64,000 bases of DNA from Halorubrum sp. BOL3-1 (GTDB taxonomy: Archaea > Halobacteriota > Halobacteria > Halobacteriales > Haloferacaceae), in the NCBI RefSeq assembly GCF_004114375.1, contig NZ_CP034692.1, positions 2,108,001-2,172,000 of the forward strand, read 5' to 3'. Of this stretch, positions 25,905-35,857 are shown piece by piece. The notes beneath the pieces were generated by a model, which ran no database searches, was not told where the DNA came from, and was given only the letters and a program-made list of their open reading frames with translations. Positions within the stretch are counted from its first letter, which is position 1. Each line of letters opens with the position of its first letter. The translations under genes and the position numbers were made by a program.

Positions 25905-26549
25905 TCAGGCGTCGCGTGAGAGGTCGCCGAACGGCGCGTCGCCGTCGACGCCGTCGGGGGTCACGGCGATCGCCGTGACGGCGTCGTCTCCGGCCCGGAC
26001 CCGGACGCGCTCCAGTTCGACGCCCGTCCCGTCGGCCGTCGCCGTCGTCGTCGACGCGGTGACGTCGTTTCCGAGGACCGACCGCGACCCGGCGTCGCTC
26101 CAGTCACCAGCGTCCGAGACCGCCGCGCCGGTCGCCAGTTCGACGCTGCGCGCGGTCGACAGCGCGGCGACCGGGTCGCGGACGACCTCGGGCTGCTCGA
26201 TGACCGCCACCGCCGGGGCGGTGACGACGCCGAACTGCCGCCCGTCAGCGGCGTACCCGCGGCGGTACACCGTGGCGATCACCTCGCGGGTGTTCGAGAG
26301 CTGTACGTCCCCGGAGAGGTCCACCGTTATCGAGACCGTCAGCGTGGTCTCCTCGGCGATCGTCTCCGCGGATCCGAGGTCGGACGCGGCCGCGTCCGGG
26401 AGGAACGTCGGTTCGTCCGCGCTCGCCTCGATCGGCTCCGGTTCCTCCGGGAGCAGCGCGCAACCGGCCGTCGCCGCGGTGGCAGCGGCCGTCGCGCCGA
26501 GGAACGCGCGCCGCGTCGAAGCCGGCGCGGTGGCTCCGGGGGCGCTCAT
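25905..26549 (-). CDS. Tat-exported lipoprotein
   Basis: A 214-residue secreted protein. The signal has twin arginines (STRRAFLGATA), an Ala-rich core and a lipobox-like AGC at about residue 33, so it should be exported folded through Tat and lipid-anchored, as most haloarchaeal lipoproteins are. The mature part is beta-rich with no catalytic motif, similar to the haloarchaeal DUF6517-type lipoproteins. ATG 26549 overlaps the stop of the gene before it (ATGA). Last gene of a three-gene operon headed by a cupin. Confidence 0.75.
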   Translation of the reverse strand: MSAPGATAPASTRRAFLGATAAATAATAGCALLPEEPEPIEASADEPTFLPDAAASDLGSAETIAEETTLTVSITVDLSGDVQLSNTREVIATVYRRGYAADGRQFGVVTAPAVAVIEQPEVVRDPVAALSTARSVELATGAAVSDAGDWSDAGSRSVLGNDVTASTTTATADGTGVELERVRVRAGDDAVTAIAVTPDGVDGDAPFGDLSRDA

Positions 26550-27175
26550 CTCCAGAACCGCCTCGCGAACCGGGAGAAGAAGCCCTCGTCCGGTTTCTCG
26601 ACGGGCTCCCACATCCGGAAGGCGTCGGTGACGCCCGCGGCCTCGCTGTCGACGATCTCCTCCCGGTCCGGGGCGACGACGATCAGGTTCACCTCGTAGT
26701 GGCCGTAGTAACCGAACTTCAGCAGGGTCCGGTCCCGGAACCCGTCGACGAACGCCGCGACCTCGTCCGAGATCCGGTCCGCGACGAGGACGAGGGTGAC
26801 GTCGGTGCCGAAGTGCTCCTCGTTGGGCGTGATCCGCTCGTCCGCGACCGTGTGGCCGAGGTCGACGAGCCGCTCTAACTCCCCGACCGTCGGACTGGTG
26901 ACCCGGCGCGCGAACAGATGCTCCATGATGTCGTGGTTCGCGTAGCTCAACGCGGGGTGAAAGAACTGCTTCTGGTTGCGCATCCGCATCGTTCCGGCGA
27001 ACTCGAACCGCTCGCCGTGAACGACGACGTCACGGTCGAGGTCGTAGCTGTACATCAGCCGGTCCGAGACCCGGTCGAAGTACTCGTCGTCGTAGTCCGG
27101 GACTCTCTCGCGGACTTCCGCCGGCAGCTCCTCGGGGTCGCGTCGGTCGTCGCTCCCGTTCGCCGTGTCACTCAT
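26546..27175 (-). CDS. Conserved haloarchaeal protein, 209 aa
   Basis: A soluble acidic protein with no motif that I recognise. Landmarks: VPDYDDEYFDRVSDRLMYSYDLDRDVVV near the N terminus; NQKQFFHPALSYANHDIMEHLF with aromatic and His residues; a VTLVLVADRIS strand; and a basic C-terminal tail FFSRFARRFWR. It overlaps both neighbours (8 bases with the cupin gene, 4 with the lipoprotein gene), so the three are one operon. Possibly it works at the membrane face, given the amphipathic end. Confidence 0.7.
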   Translation of the reverse strand: MSDTANGSDDRRDPEELPAEVRERVPDYDDEYFDRVSDRLMYSYDLDRDVVVHGERFEFAGTMRMRNQKQFFHPALSYANHDIMEHLFARRVTSPTVGELERLVDLGHTVADERITPNEEHFGTDVTLVLVADRISDEVAAFVDGFRDRTLLKFGYYGHYEVNLIVVAPDREEIVDSEAAGVTDAFRMWEPVEKPDEGFFSRFARRFWR

Positions 27176-27548
27176 CGTCCGGGTCGTAGGCGTGGACGTC
27201 GCCGTCGACCGGTGGCGCGCCGACCGCCAGCACCGTCACGGGCGCGCCGGCGTCGGCCGGGTTGTACGCGCGCTGCGGACTGTCGGGGTCGACGACGAAC
27301 AGGTCGTCGGCTGGAACCTCGTAGCTCCGGTCGGGCGTCTCGACCGAAAGCGTTCCCTCGAGGACGTAGAACGCCTCCTGTTGGGTCTCGTGGTAGTGGT
27401 ACGCGATCGGGAGCTGTTCGCCCGGCTCCGCGCGGAAACGGTTGATCGCCGCGGCGTCGAGTTCGCCGGGCTCCGAGAGCTTCCGACACTCACAGGGGCG
27501 GTCCGGTTCGGGGTCGACCGAGTCGATATCGACGACGCGATATCCCAT
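27168..27548 (-). CDS. Cupin-domain protein
   Basis: A 126-residue single-domain cupin. The first cupin motif reads PGEQLPIAYHYHETQQEAFYVLEG with metal ligands His, His, Glu; the second is weaker (DLFVVDPDSPQRAYNP) and lacks the usual final His. An N-terminal CECRKL segment might bind metal too. Substrate unknown. ATG 27548 is preferred; an ATG at 27674 would add 42 residues out of the promoter region. First gene of the operon running to 25905. Confidence 0.75.
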   Translation of the reverse strand: MGYRVVDIDSVDPEPDRPCECRKLSEPGELDAAAINRFRAEPGEQLPIAYHYHETQQEAFYVLEGTLSVETPDRSYEVPADDLFVVDPDSPQRAYNPADAGAPVTVLAVGAPPVDGDVHAYDPDDE

Positions 27549-27694
27549 GTGAATCCATTCCACGGAGTGGGTGAAAAACTCGTCGGGGCGACGTCGGTCG
27601 GTCTCGGAGTCGGCGTCACTCGTCGAATACCCCCCGTAACGGGGCCGACTCCAGATTTTAAGTCCTTTGAACACGATCGTTCGACATAGATGCT

Positions 27695-27928
27695 ATGTCA
27701 GACGAAGAGATCCACACAGAGGCGTGCGGGCGGTGTTCGATGTCGACCGTCGTAGGCGCCGTGAACGGCGACAAGGACCCGGAGGAGCGCGTCGAACACG
27801 ATCCGTTCGCCGGCGAGCGGATCGAAGTCGACGAGTCGGCGCTCCGGCGGATCTCGCCGGGAGGGTTTCTCGCCGAGCTCAAACAGCGGGCCGACGAACT
27901 CGGCCGCCGGCTCTCGTACGGGAAGTAG
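27695..27928 (+). CDS. Small acidic protein with CGRC motif
   Basis: A 77-residue protein: MSDEEIHTEACGRCSMSTVVG, then an acidic stretch and a helix (FLAELKQRADELGRRLSYGK). A single CxxC cannot make a full zinc site alone, so it may dimerise around a metal or act in thiol chemistry. TATA box GATTTTAAG at 27654-27662 lies about 33 bases before the ATG. Not recognised. Confidence 0.65.
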   Translation: MSDEEIHTEACGRCSMSTVVGAVNGDKDPEERVEHDPFAGERIEVDESALRRISPGGFLAELKQRADELGRRLSYGK

Positions 27929-27976
27929 CGGCTCCGACTCGTGTCGGCCGTCCCCGGCGCACATCGGTTCGGAGAG

Positions 27977-27984
27977 ATTTATAC
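27977..27984 (+). promoter_or_regulatory. TATA box of the DUF5828-type gene
   Basis: ATTTATAC ends 28 bases before ATG 28013 and fixes that start against an in-frame ATG at 27941. Confidence 0.55.
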
Positions 27985-28012
27985 GCCTCCGTTCCGTAGG
28001 CGGGGCCAATCG

Positions 28013-28699
28013 ATGGAAGAGAGCATCTCCGGGTTCAAGCTGCGCGGCGACTGGGGGGACGTCGTCGAACACGGCGAACGGATCGCCCTCGCGCTCCGGG
28101 AGGTCGGTATCGACGGCGACGCCTACTACGAGTTCGACGAGTGGCGCCCAAAGACCCACGAGCGGATCGACGAGGACGTCTCGGAAAAGACCGCGGCGCA
28201 GGCGTCCGTCGACGAGGGGGAAGGCGAGCGCGCGGGAAAATCGCCCGGCGACGACCTCCAGACGGCCGGCGAGAAGCTCACGGAGTCCTACGAGCAGGTC
28301 GAGGAGAACGACACCGAGAGCGCCCGCGAGAGCTGGGGCGAGTCGATCGAACACGTCGCCCGCGCGGCGGACTCGGCCAGCCGAAAAGCGCTCAGGAAAG
28401 TCGAAGACGCCGTCTACCGCAACGTGATGACCCAGATGGCGCCGTACTACTTCGACAACGAGCTGGTCAGCGCCAACATCCAGGAGGTCGCCCGCGCCGA
28501 GGACGGCGAGACGTTCGTCTTCGAGGTGAACGTCAACGACGACGAGCTGAAAGGCGAGGTGTCGGACGTTCTCGGGGACTACGAGTCCGAGATAGACCGC
28601 TGGCACGTCGAGGCGGAGAAGCGGACCGAGGACGTCGCTGCCGCCGAGGGCATCGAACCCCCCGCCGAGGAGGGCGGCCCGGACTCCACGACGACGTGA
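28013..28699 (+). CDS. Conserved haloarchaeal protein (DUF5828-like)
   Basis: A 228-residue acidic protein, mostly helical in its first 150 residues (repeated Glu/Arg patterns such as KLTESYEQVEENDTESARESW) and ending in a small alpha/beta part (NIQEVARAEDGETFVFEVNVNDDELKGEV). It resembles the haloarchaea-only DUF5828 group, of unknown function. Leaderless start supported by the TATA box above. Confidence 0.75.
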   Translation: MEESISGFKLRGDWGDVVEHGERIALALREVGIDGDAYYEFDEWRPKTHERIDEDVSEKTAAQASVDEGEGERAGKSPGDDLQTAGEKLTESYEQVEENDTESARESWGESIEHVARAADSASRKALRKVEDAVYRNVMTQMAPYYFDNELVSANIQEVARAEDGETFVFEVNVNDDELKGEVSDVLGDYESEIDRWHVEAEKRTEDVAAAEGIEPPAEEGGPDSTTT

Positions 28700-28793
28700 G
28701 CGGACCCGACCGCGGCGAACGCTCCGAGCGTGCGCCCGTCCGAACCCGAGAGACATCGGTCGGCTTTATTTCGCGGCTCCGCGAATCGCACCC

Positions 28794-29033
28794 ATGAGCG
28801 AGGTACTCCGGGTCGATGCGGGAGAGCTGTCCGCCGACGAACTCATCGACGCGCTCAACGACGGGCGGCGGATCCTCGTCGACGTCGAGGTCGCCGGGGG
28901 CAGCCACGAGGTCGCCCTCCGCTACGACGGGGAGACGTACCACTGCGACACGCCGACGAACCTCCACCGACACGCGGACGAGTCGGACATGCGAGGGTGT
29001 ATCGATCAGATGGGGTACGCGGCCGGGAAGTGA
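28794..29033 (+). CDS. Small conserved haloarchaeal protein, 79 aa
   Basis: A 79-residue beta-rich protein with GGSHEVALRYDGETYHCDTPTNLHRH and a second Cys in MRGCIDQMGY; the Cys/His set could bind a metal. CTTTATTT at 28764-28771 is a clear TATA box 23-30 bases before the ATG. No assigned role. Confidence 0.7.
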   Translation: MSEVLRVDAGELSADELIDALNDGRRILVDVEVAGGSHEVALRYDGETYHCDTPTNLHRHADESDMRGCIDQMGYAAGK

Positions 29034-29088
29034 CCGTCGCAGGGACGATACGCCGGGGTTTAATCCGTCCGCCCGCGAACCGACCGGC

Positions 29089-29463
29089 ATGAGCGACCCC
29101 GAAATCGAGGACCTCGTCGGCGACGGGTCTCCTTCCTTCGAGCACGTCCTCGCTTGCGTCTTCGGTGTGCGCGACCACGAGAGCCGCGCGTACCTCGCGC
29201 TGCTCGATACCCCCGGCAGCACCGTCTCGGAGCTCGCGGGCGCCCTCGACCGGGACCGGTCGAACGTGAACCGGTCGCTGTCGACGCTACGGGAGAAGGG
29301 CCTCGTCGAGCGCCGCCGCCGGCTACTCGACTCCGGCGGGTACGTCTACCAGTACACCGCCGTTCCGGTTCCCGAGGCCAAGCGCCGGCTCCACGACGCC
29401 CTCGACGAGTGGGTGGCCGACGTCCACGACGCCATCGACGCGTTCGACCCCGACGAGCGCTGA
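29089..29463 (+). CDS. Winged-helix transcription regulator (TrmB/MarR-like)
   Basis: A 124-residue DNA-binding protein. Residues about 25-85 form a winged helix: SRAYLALLDTPGSTVSELAGALDRDRSNVNRSLSTLREKGLVERRRRLL, with the recognition helix in RDRSNVNRSLSTLR and the wing in YVYQYTAVP. The C-terminal helix ERRLHDALDEWVADVH-type segment likely dimerises. No ligand domain, so it acts as a simple repressor or activator. TATA-like GTTTAATC at about 29054-29061. It converges on the S9 peptidase gene, 12 bases apart. Confidence 0.82.
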   Translation: MSDPEIEDLVGDGSPSFEHVLACVFGVRDHESRAYLALLDTPGSTVSELAGALDRDRSNVNRSLSTLREKGLVERRRRLLDSGGYVYQYTAVPVPEAKRRLHDALDEWVADVHDAIDAFDPDER

Positions 29464-29475
29464 GCCGGGAGCCGG

Positions 29476-31617
29476 CTACTCCTCGTCTTCCTCTCCTCCT
29501 CCGTCCGACTCCTCTCCCGCGGTCAGCCCGTCGTCCTCGGGGCGGTCGAGCGCGCGCTCGGCGTCGTGGTGTTCGGAGTAGCCGTCGAACCAGCGGGCGA
29601 TCCGCTCGATGCGGTCGACGATATGCGCCGGCTCGCCGGACCGAGAGAGCTCGTGGCCCTCGCGGGGGTACCTGACGAAGCGCGTGTCGACGCCGTTCTT
29701 TCGGAGGATCCGGTGGTACAGCTCGGCCGTACCGATCGGGGTCCGCGTGTCGTCCTCGGAGTGGATCAGGAGGGTCGGCGTGTCGACCGCGTCGGCGTGA
29801 CCGGCCGGCGACCGCTCCCAGAGCCACTCCGGCTCGTCGGACGGGACCGTGTCGAAGTCGCCCTCGACGAGCTTGTAGGCGGCGTCTGTCGAGCCGTAGA
29901 ACCCGGTGAGATCGTAGACGCCGCGCTGGGAGACGGCCGCGCGGAAGTAGTCGGTCCGCCCGGCCGCCCACGCGGTCATGAACCCGCCGAAGGAGCCGCC
30001 GGTGACGAAGGCGTTCGACGCGTCGACCTCGGGGCGGTCCGCGACCGTCTCGACGCCCGCCATCACGTCGCGCATGGTGACCGCGCCCCAGTCGCGCTCG
30101 ATCGCCTGCGTGAACTTCTCGCCGTAGCCGGTCGAGCCGCGGGGGTTCGACCAGAAGACGGCGTAGCCGCGGGCCGCCAGCGCCTGGAACTCGTGCCACA
30201 TCGTCCCCGCGGTCGACCACATCGCGTGCGGGCCGCCGTGGACCTCGACCGCGAGCGGATACGGTTCGTCGGCGTCGGGCGCGTCGGTAGACTCACCGCC
30301 GTCGACCCCAGACGGCGGCGTCAGCAGCCATCCCTGGATCTCGGTCCCGTCGGACTCGAACCGGAGCTTCTCCGGCTCACCGATCGCCCGCTCGTCGAGG
30401 TAGTCGGCGTTCAGTTCGGTCAGTCGGGTTGTCTCGTCGTCACCGGCGTCGTGGGCGAACGCGTCGCCCGGGTGGTCCCACTCGCTGGCGGCGTACGCGA
30501 CGGCCACGGACTCGGGGCCCGCGTCGGTCTCACCCCCGACGGTCGCGGCCGAGACGGTCCCCGGGCGGAGCAGGCGCTCGGGGTCGGCGCTCCCGTCCGC
30601 GGGGACGTGCCAGAGGGCCGTCTTCCCCTCGTCCGGCGTCGCGAAGTACAGCGTCTCCTCGTCCGGTCCCCACTGCGGCGTCGTCCCGTGACCCAGCCCG
30701 CGGTCGAGGTCACCGGTGAGGTCGGTGACCACGCCGGACTCGACGTCGAGCACGCGGAGGTCGGTCTGCTGCATGGACACCCGGTCCGGCTCCGCGCGGG
30801 TGAACGCGACGCGCCCGTCGGCGGTCGCCGCGAGGTCGGCGCCCCAGCCGGTCGTGGCGTGGACGCGCTCGGCGTCGCCGGCGGCGAGGTCGCGGGCGTA
30901 GATCGCGATCTCGACGGAGTCGTCGGGGTCGTCACCGACCGGCTCGGTGTAGTACAGGGTGTCGGCGTCGCCCCACGTCGGGGCGGCGAAGTCGGCCTCG
31001 CGGTCGGTGACCCGCTCGATCGAGCCGAACTCGGCCGGATCGGGGTCGGTGACGCCCCCGACGGTCGCGTCCGCGTCGACGACGTACACGCCGGACCGCC
31101 GACCGTCGAAGTACCGCTCGCCGGCCCGGTAGACGGTCCGGTCGATGACGCGGGGGTCCGGGTGCTCGTCCGGCTCGTAGTCGTCCGGTACGGCGAGGTC
31201 GCGGTCGGCCGCCCGGTCGTCGGCCGTCACAGACTGGACGAACGCGATCCGCTCTCCGTCCGGCGACCACGCGATCTGCGAGACGCCGCCGCCGACATCG
31301 GTGAGGCGGCGCGCCTCGCCCCCGTCGACCGGGAGGACCCACAGCTGCTGGCGGTCGTCGTCCGCGCCCCGAGTCGAGGTGAAGGCGATCCGGTCGCCGG
31401 AGGGACTCCAGCGCGGCTCGGCGTCCGACCCCTCGGGGAGAGTGAGCCGGCGCGGGCCGTCGTCGCCCGCGACGTTGACGAGGTGCACCGTCGCCTCGTA
31501 GCTGTCGTCGTCGTTCGGCTGTCGGCGCACGAAGGCGACACGGTCGCCGTCCGGCGATATCTGGGGGTCGGACGGGACCGCGATGTCGTGGTAGTCGGCC
31601 GCGGTAACGCGCTCCAT
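29476..31617 (-). CDS. S9-family (prolyl oligopeptidase-type) serine peptidase
   Basis: A 713-residue two-domain peptidase. The first 430 residues form a beta-propeller of TolB/WD40-like blades (ISPDGDRVAFV, WSPSGDRIAFTS, WSPDGERIAFV) that gates access. The C-terminal alpha/beta hydrolase carries the triad Ser in GGSFGG (about 542), Asp in HSEDDTR (about 623) and His in EGH (about 655). It resembles acylaminoacyl peptidases, which trim small peptides in the cytoplasm. The Glu/Asp-rich tail is a halophilic feature. ATG 31617 (MERVTAADYHD) is preferred over 31626. Confidence 0.92.
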   Translation of the reverse strand: MERVTAADYHDIAVPSDPQISPDGDRVAFVRRQPNDDDSYEATVHLVNVAGDDGPRRLTLPEGSDAEPRWSPSGDRIAFTSTRGADDDRQQLWVLPVDGGEARRLTDVGGGVSQIAWSPDGERIAFVQSVTADDRAADRDLAVPDDYEPDEHPDPRVIDRTVYRAGERYFDGRRSGVYVVDADATVGGVTDPDPAEFGSIERVTDREADFAAPTWGDADTLYYTEPVGDDPDDSVEIAIYARDLAAGDAERVHATTGWGADLAATADGRVAFTRAEPDRVSMQQTDLRVLDVESGVVTDLTGDLDRGLGHGTTPQWGPDEETLYFATPDEGKTALWHVPADGSADPERLLRPGTVSAATVGGETDAGPESVAVAYAASEWDHPGDAFAHDAGDDETTRLTELNADYLDERAIGEPEKLRFESDGTEIQGWLLTPPSGVDGGESTDAPDADEPYPLAVEVHGGPHAMWSTAGTMWHEFQALAARGYAVFWSNPRGSTGYGEKFTQAIERDWGAVTMRDVMAGVETVADRPEVDASNAFVTGGSFGGFMTAWAAGRTDYFRAAVSQRGVYDLTGFYGSTDAAYKLVEGDFDTVPSDEPEWLWERSPAGHADAVDTPTLLIHSEDDTRTPIGTAELYHRILRKNGVDTRFVRYPREGHELSRSGEPAHIVDRIERIARWFDGYSEHHDAERALDRPEDDGLTAGEESDGGGEEDEE

Positions 31618-31717
31618 GGGCGTCACTCGGACGGGGGAGTCAAAAGGCGTCGGGAGCCGGAAAGGCGGTCGGTGCGGCGTCGTCCAGCCGAGACCCGACT
31701 GCCGACGGACGGAGCGG

Positions 31718-32311
31718 TCAGTCCCCTCCGTTGTCGAACCCGAGTGTCACGCCGTCGCCGTCGACGGTGGCGCCGGCGGCGCACACCGGGTGTTCGAGGT
31801 CGTCTTCCAACAGTTCGGTCGCGACGCCGGCGGCGTCGGTCGCAGTCAGGTCGTACGGCTCGGGGGAGTCCGTCTCGTAGGTCGCGACCACGGTCGGCTC
31901 GTCGACGGTCTCGACGAGCAGCGCGTCGCGGCGGACGACGCCGATCGCGGCCGCGTCGGCGCCGACGACGCCGGCGACCCGGGGCGTGTCGTAGTCGTCC
32001 TTCTCGAAGTCGAGCGCGAGGAGCGGGGTGGCGAGCGCGTCGCGAGAGGGGTAGCCCAGCTCCAGCTTCTCAGCGATGGGGTCGACGTGCGAGCCGTTCC
32101 CGAGGACCGCCAGCGGCTCCCCGGTCGGGGTCTCGACGCGGCGCGCGCAGTTGTACGAGACATAGGGGTTGTCGGTCTCCGGCGCGTCCTCGGTCGGGCC
32201 GACGGTGAGCGTGTCATCGCGGTCGCTGACGCGGCGGTTCGGGAACGAGCGCGAGGAGACGCGGTAGCCACCGATGCCGGGCGCGACGACGACGAATCGT
32301 CCGACGTACAT
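31718..32311 (-). CDS. purO: IMP cyclohydrolase (archaeal PurO type)
   Basis: A 197-residue enzyme that closes the ring of FAICAR to give IMP, the last step of purine synthesis in many archaea, in place of the PurH domain. The N-terminal signature [20 protein letters not shown] is diagnostic, followed by YVSYNC and [13 protein letters not shown]. Full length. GTTTTATACG at 32333-32342 is its TATA box, giving a leaderless transcript from ATG 32311. Confidence 0.92.
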   Translation of the reverse strand: MYVGRFVVVAPGIGGYRVSSRSFPNRRVSDRDDTLTVGPTEDAPETDNPYVSYNCARRVETPTGEPLAVLGNGSHVDPIAEKLELGYPSRDALATPLLALDFEKDDYDTPRVAGVVGADAAAIGVVRRDALLVETVDEPTVVATYETDSPEPYDLTATDAAGVATELLEDDLEHPVCAAGATVDGDGVTLGFDNGGD

Positions 32312-32509
32312 ACACTTTCGTGCGGATTGAGTCGTATAAAACGCGTCGATATACGCACGAATGCGATCTGACAGCGGCGGGACGGAGCGACACTGTCGGG
32401 GTCGCGACGGCGACGAAAGCGACTGACGCGAGCCGAGGGCGTCAACCGATCGCACGGCGGTCGCAACGCGCAACGCTTACAAAGACGTGCGGGCTACTCG
32501 TGAGTACGC

Positions 32510-32582
32510 AGTCCATTGGGGTAGTGGCCAATCCTGAAGCCTTCTGGGGGCTTCGACCCTGGTTCGAATCCAGGATGGACTA
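32510..32582 (+). tRNA. tRNA-Gln (CUG anticodon)
   Basis: A 73-base cloverleaf. The acceptor stem AGTCCAT (32510-32516) pairs with ATGGACT (32575-32581), with discriminator A at 32582 and no encoded CCA. The D arm contains GGGGTAGTGGCC. The anticodon arm AAGCC-TTCTGGG-GGCTT presents CTG, reading CAG (Gln). The T arm is CCTGG-TTCGAAT-CCAGG. No intron. Upstream CTTACAAAG at about 32476-32484 is a plausible TATA box. Haloarchaea charge this tRNA through Glu-tRNA amidation by GatDE. Confidence 0.93.
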
Positions 32583-32633
32583 CTTCTGTCACGCTCGGTT
32601 CAACTGGAACAGAGAAGCGTTCCCGTCCGGCGG

Positions 32634-32655
32634 TTTCCAGCCGAAACGAAGGGGT
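32634..32655 (+). other. Origin recognition box (ORB) between tRNA-Gln and cgi121
   Basis: TTTCCAGCCGAAACGA followed by AGGGGT, a 22-base ORB with intact G-string, 52 bases after the tRNA and 5 bases beyond the cgi121 stop. It lies 12 kb from the origin in a convergent intergenic gap. Confidence 0.7.
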
Positions 32656-32660
32656 AGTCG

Positions 32661-33281
32661 TCACTTCTCGACGTCCAGCAGCGCGACGCGCTCGCGGACG
32701 ACATCTGTGAGGTCGCCGTTCGTCGCGGCGAGTTCGCGGTCCGTGACGCCGTAGAACTCGCGGACGCGGTCCGCGTCGAACTCGTGATCGAGGAGATCCT
32801 CCGCGACGACGACGGCTGACTCGTCCGCGTCCGCAAGGCCCGCGACCGCCTCGACGGCGTCGTCGAGGTCCGCGAACTGTCGGTCGGGGCCGGACACGTC
32901 CCCGAAGTCGGCGACGACGACGATCGCGCGACGCTCACCCGCGGAGACGCCGAGTTCGAGCGCGCGGTCGATCTGTCTCCGTCCGGCCGCGTACAGCAGT
33001 ATCTCGACACCAGGGTCGCGAGCGACCGCCTCGCCCCGAGCGATCGCGCGGGCGGCAAGCCGGGTCGCCTCGCGGAGCTGCGTCGCGGAGACGGCGAGTT
33101 CGGCGTCGAACGCCTGAACCACGGCGCCGGTCTCCGCGGCGATCCCGTCGAGGTCGTCGAGGAACGCGTCGAGGTCGTCGATCGCGAAGGTCCCGTCGAC
33201 GAGTCTGACGCCCGGTTCGGGAGCTGGTTCGGGACCGGGTTCCGACCCTGGGTCCGCCGGCGGCTCCGACGGTCCCATCAT
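32661..33281 (-). CDS. cgi121: KEOPS complex subunit Cgi121
   Basis: A 206-residue KEOPS subunit; the complex adds the t6A modification to ANN-reading tRNAs. After a Pro/Glu-rich N-terminal linker, the Cgi121 fold shows [29 protein letters not shown] and [30 protein letters not shown], the strand-helix pattern that contacts Bud32 and tRNA. Its start overlaps the stop of hel308 (ATGATG at 33278-33281), a gene order repeated in many archaea. Other KEOPS genes (Kae1-Bud32, Pcc1) are not here. Confidence 0.85.
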   Translation of the reverse strand: MMGPSEPPADPGSEPGPEPAPEPGVRLVDGTFAIDDLDAFLDDLDGIAAETGAVVQAFDAELAVSATQLREATRLAARAIARGEAVARDPGVEILLYAAGRRQIDRALELGVSAGERRAIVVVADFGDVSGPDRQFADLDDAVEAVAGLADADESAVVVAEDLLDHEFDADRVREFYGVTDRELAATNGDLTDVVRERVALLDVEK

Positions 33282-35746
33282 CCGAAATCACCCAGGCTGG
33301 CCTGTCCGTCGCCGTCGCCGTCGCTGTCGGCGCCGGCGGTCGCCGCCGCCGAGGCCGAGCTGTCGGGGGCGACCCCGTCGAGCGAGGGGTCCTCGCGGCC
33401 GGCGTTCTCCAAGATTCGCTCGGCGGTGCGCTCGCGGCCACGGAGCGCGCCCAACACCACCGCCTTGTCCGCCTCGCGGAGGTCGGCGCGGCTCTCGATG
33501 CCGGCCTCGTAGAGGCGGCGGGCGCGCTTTCGGCCGACGGTCCGGACGCCCGCCAGGTCGAGCAGCTCCTCGCGGACCCCGTACTCCAGGCGCTTGCGCG
33601 CCTCGCGGACCCGGACGACCACGTCGCCGTCAACGCCCTCGACGTCGCGGGCGAGCGTCTCGGCCGCCCGGAGGAGCCACTCGGCGGTATCGACCTTTCC
33701 GCGGATGTCGCCGGGACCGACGCCGTAGCGCTCCGCGATCCGGTCTTCGTCCACCTCGTTCGCCCAGTCTTCGAGGAGTCGGGCGGTCTTCAGTGCGGCG
33801 AGCCAGTCCTCGAACCGCACGTCCTCGTACTCGGAGGGCACGTCGCCGAGGAACTCCGTCTCGCGCTCGTAGCAGACCTCGGTGTACCGCTCGCGGTCGC
33901 CGGACTTGAGGTACAGCTCGTAGGTGTCTGGGGTCCGGGCGACCAGGTGATAGAGGCCGAGCGGGGTGACCGCGGGCGGGTCGCTGTCGTCGGAGGCGGC
34001 AGTTTCGGCGTCGCCGTCGCGCTCCTCGGCGTCCTCTCGCGTGTACGTGGTAAAGCCCGGCTCGTCGGCGTCGGAGTCCGCGTCGGCGTCGGCCGCCGGA
34101 ACGAACTCGTCGGCGGCCGCGGAATCACCGGACTCGGCGGCGCCCTCGGCCGCGTCCGCGACGGTACGGAGTCCGTCGAGGATCTCGGCCGCGCTCATCG
34201 GGTCGAGGTAGAGCCGCGAGACGGTGTGCCCGATTCCCGTCGCCGCGAGTCCCTCGGTTCCGCCCTCGCGGTTGCGTTCGAGGAAGCCGTTGACGTTGAG
34301 GTAGTCGAGGACCGTGTCGGTGACCGCGGCGAGTCGCCCCTCGTCGTCCGTCTGCGCCGCGTAGAGGGTGTTATCGAGGAAGGAGAGCAGGCCCTCGCGA
34401 GTGGCGGCGAAGCCGGACGCGACCGTCGCGAGGACGTGCGTGCGGAGCGCGGGTTCGGCCGCGAGCTTCGAGCGGACCGGCTCGGCGTCGGCCCAGACGT
34501 ACCGCTCGAACAGCTCCTCCCGGGTGTCGTCGTCGTTCGCGAGCAGCACCGCCTCACCGTAGGGGTCGAGTCCGGGGCGGCCCGCACGGCCGCACATCTG
34601 GTGAACTTCGAGGACATCGAGGGGTTTCATTCCGCCGAACTCGCCGTCGTAGCGCCGCCAGTCGCGGACGATCACCCGGCGGGCCGGGGTGTTGACGCCG
34701 GCCGCGAGCGTGGGCGTCGCGGAGATACACTTGATCAGGCGGTCCCGGAACGCGTCCTCGACGAGGCTCCGGTGTTCGCTCGCGAGGCCGGCGTGGTGGA
34801 AGGCGGACCCCTGCTCGACCGCGTCCGCGAGGTCCTCGGAGGTGTCGGTGTCGGAGACGCCGCGGATCTCGTCGGCCAGCTCGCGGAGGCGGTCGCGCTC
34901 GTCGCCGGTGAGCCGGGAGCTCGTGACCTCGCCCAGCTTGCGGGCCGACGACTCGGCGTTGCGCCGGGAGTTAACGAAGACGAGCGAGGAGCCGCCCTGG
35001 CCGCCCTCCTCGGTGTCCAAGGCGTCCCCGACGAGCTTCGCGGTCTGGTCTTCGCCGCGCTCGACGGGCACCTCCCGCTGGCTCCCGTCGTCGAAGTGGA
35101 CCGCGTTGCCGAAGTGGACGCCGGTCCGGAGGTCGATGGGGCGCCAGTCGGACTCGACCAGCTCGGCGTCGAGCCAGTCGGCGACGACGTCGGCGTTGCC
35201 GACGGTCGCGGAGAGCGCGACCGTCTGGAGTCCGGGGTTCACCTTCCGGAGCTTCGCGAGGGTGACTTCGAGTGTGGGGCCGCGGTGCGAGTCGTCGGCG
35301 AGGTGAACCTCGTCGCTGACGACACAGCTCAAATCGTCGATCCACGGCGCGCCGTTCCGAATGAGCGAGTCGACCTTCTCCGAGGTGGCGACGATGATGT
35401 CCCGGCTCGCGAGCCACTCGCCGTCGGAGTCGTAGTTGCCCGTCGAGACGCCGACCGTCACGTCGAACTCCTCCCAGCGCTCGAACTCCGCCTTCTTCTC
35501 GCTGGCGAGCGCGCGCAGCGGGACGATGTACAGCGCCTTGCCGCCGCGCTCGACCGACGCGAGCATCGCCAGCTCGGCGATCAGCGTCTTGCCGGAGGCC
35601 GTCGGCACCGCCGCGACGAGGCTCTCGCCGTCGACCACCCCGGCCTCGACGGCCGCCTCTTGGGGCGGGTACAGCTCCGCGACGCCCTCCGCTTCGAGCG
35701 CCTCGCCGACGCCCGCAGGGAGCCCGGAGAGCGAACTCGGTTCCAT
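33278..35746 (-). CDS. hel308: Ski2-type DNA helicase Hel308
   Basis: An 822-residue superfamily-2 helicase that unwinds lagging strands at stalled forks, 3'-5'. Seen: Walker [14 protein letters not shown] (about residue 48), Walker B DEVH, motif [14 protein letters not shown], and [17 protein letters not shown]. The C-terminal ratchet and helix-hairpin-helix-like end ([23 protein letters not shown]) are present. An Asp/Ala-rich insertion (about residues 525-585) is a halophilic loop. The tail ends QASLGDFG, like a PIP-type or RPA-binding motif of Hel308 proteins. ATG 35746 replaces the longer frame that runs into element B. Confidence 0.94.
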   Translation of the reverse strand: MEPSSLSGLPAGVGEALEAEGVAELYPPQEAAVEAGVVDGESLVAAVPTASGKTLIAELAMLASVERGGKALYIVPLRALASEKKAEFERWEEFDVTVGVSTGNYDSDGEWLASRDIIVATSEKVDSLIRNGAPWIDDLSCVVSDEVHLADDSHRGPTLEVTLAKLRKVNPGLQTVALSATVGNADVVADWLDAELVESDWRPIDLRTGVHFGNAVHFDDGSQREVPVERGEDQTAKLVGDALDTEEGGQGGSSLVFVNSRRNAESSARKLGEVTSSRLTGDERDRLRELADEIRGVSDTDTSEDLADAVEQGSAFHHAGLASEHRSLVEDAFRDRLIKCISATPTLAAGVNTPARRVIVRDWRRYDGEFGGMKPLDVLEVHQMCGRAGRPGLDPYGEAVLLANDDDTREELFERYVWADAEPVRSKLAAEPALRTHVLATVASGFAATREGLLSFLDNTLYAAQTDDEGRLAAVTDTVLDYLNVNGFLERNREGGTEGLAATGIGHTVSRLYLDPMSAAEILDGLRTVADAAEGAAESGDSAAADEFVPAADADADSDADEPGFTTYTREDAEERDGDAETAASDDSDPPAVTPLGLYHLVARTPDTYELYLKSGDRERYTEVCYERETEFLGDVPSEYEDVRFEDWLAALKTARLLEDWANEVDEDRIAERYGVGPGDIRGKVDTAEWLLRAAETLARDVEGVDGDVVVRVREARKRLEYGVREELLDLAGVRTVGRKRARRLYEAGIESRADLREADKAVVLGALRGRERTAERILENAGREDPSLDGVAPDSSASAAATAGADSDGDGDGQASLGDFG

Positions 35747-35857
35747 TACCGGAGTCTGGTCCCCGACGCGATTTAAACCGTCGGAACCGGGCGACGGGAG
35801 AGACGGTGAACGCGACCACGACCTCCGACGGCGACGGTGCTTATGAATGGAGATTAC

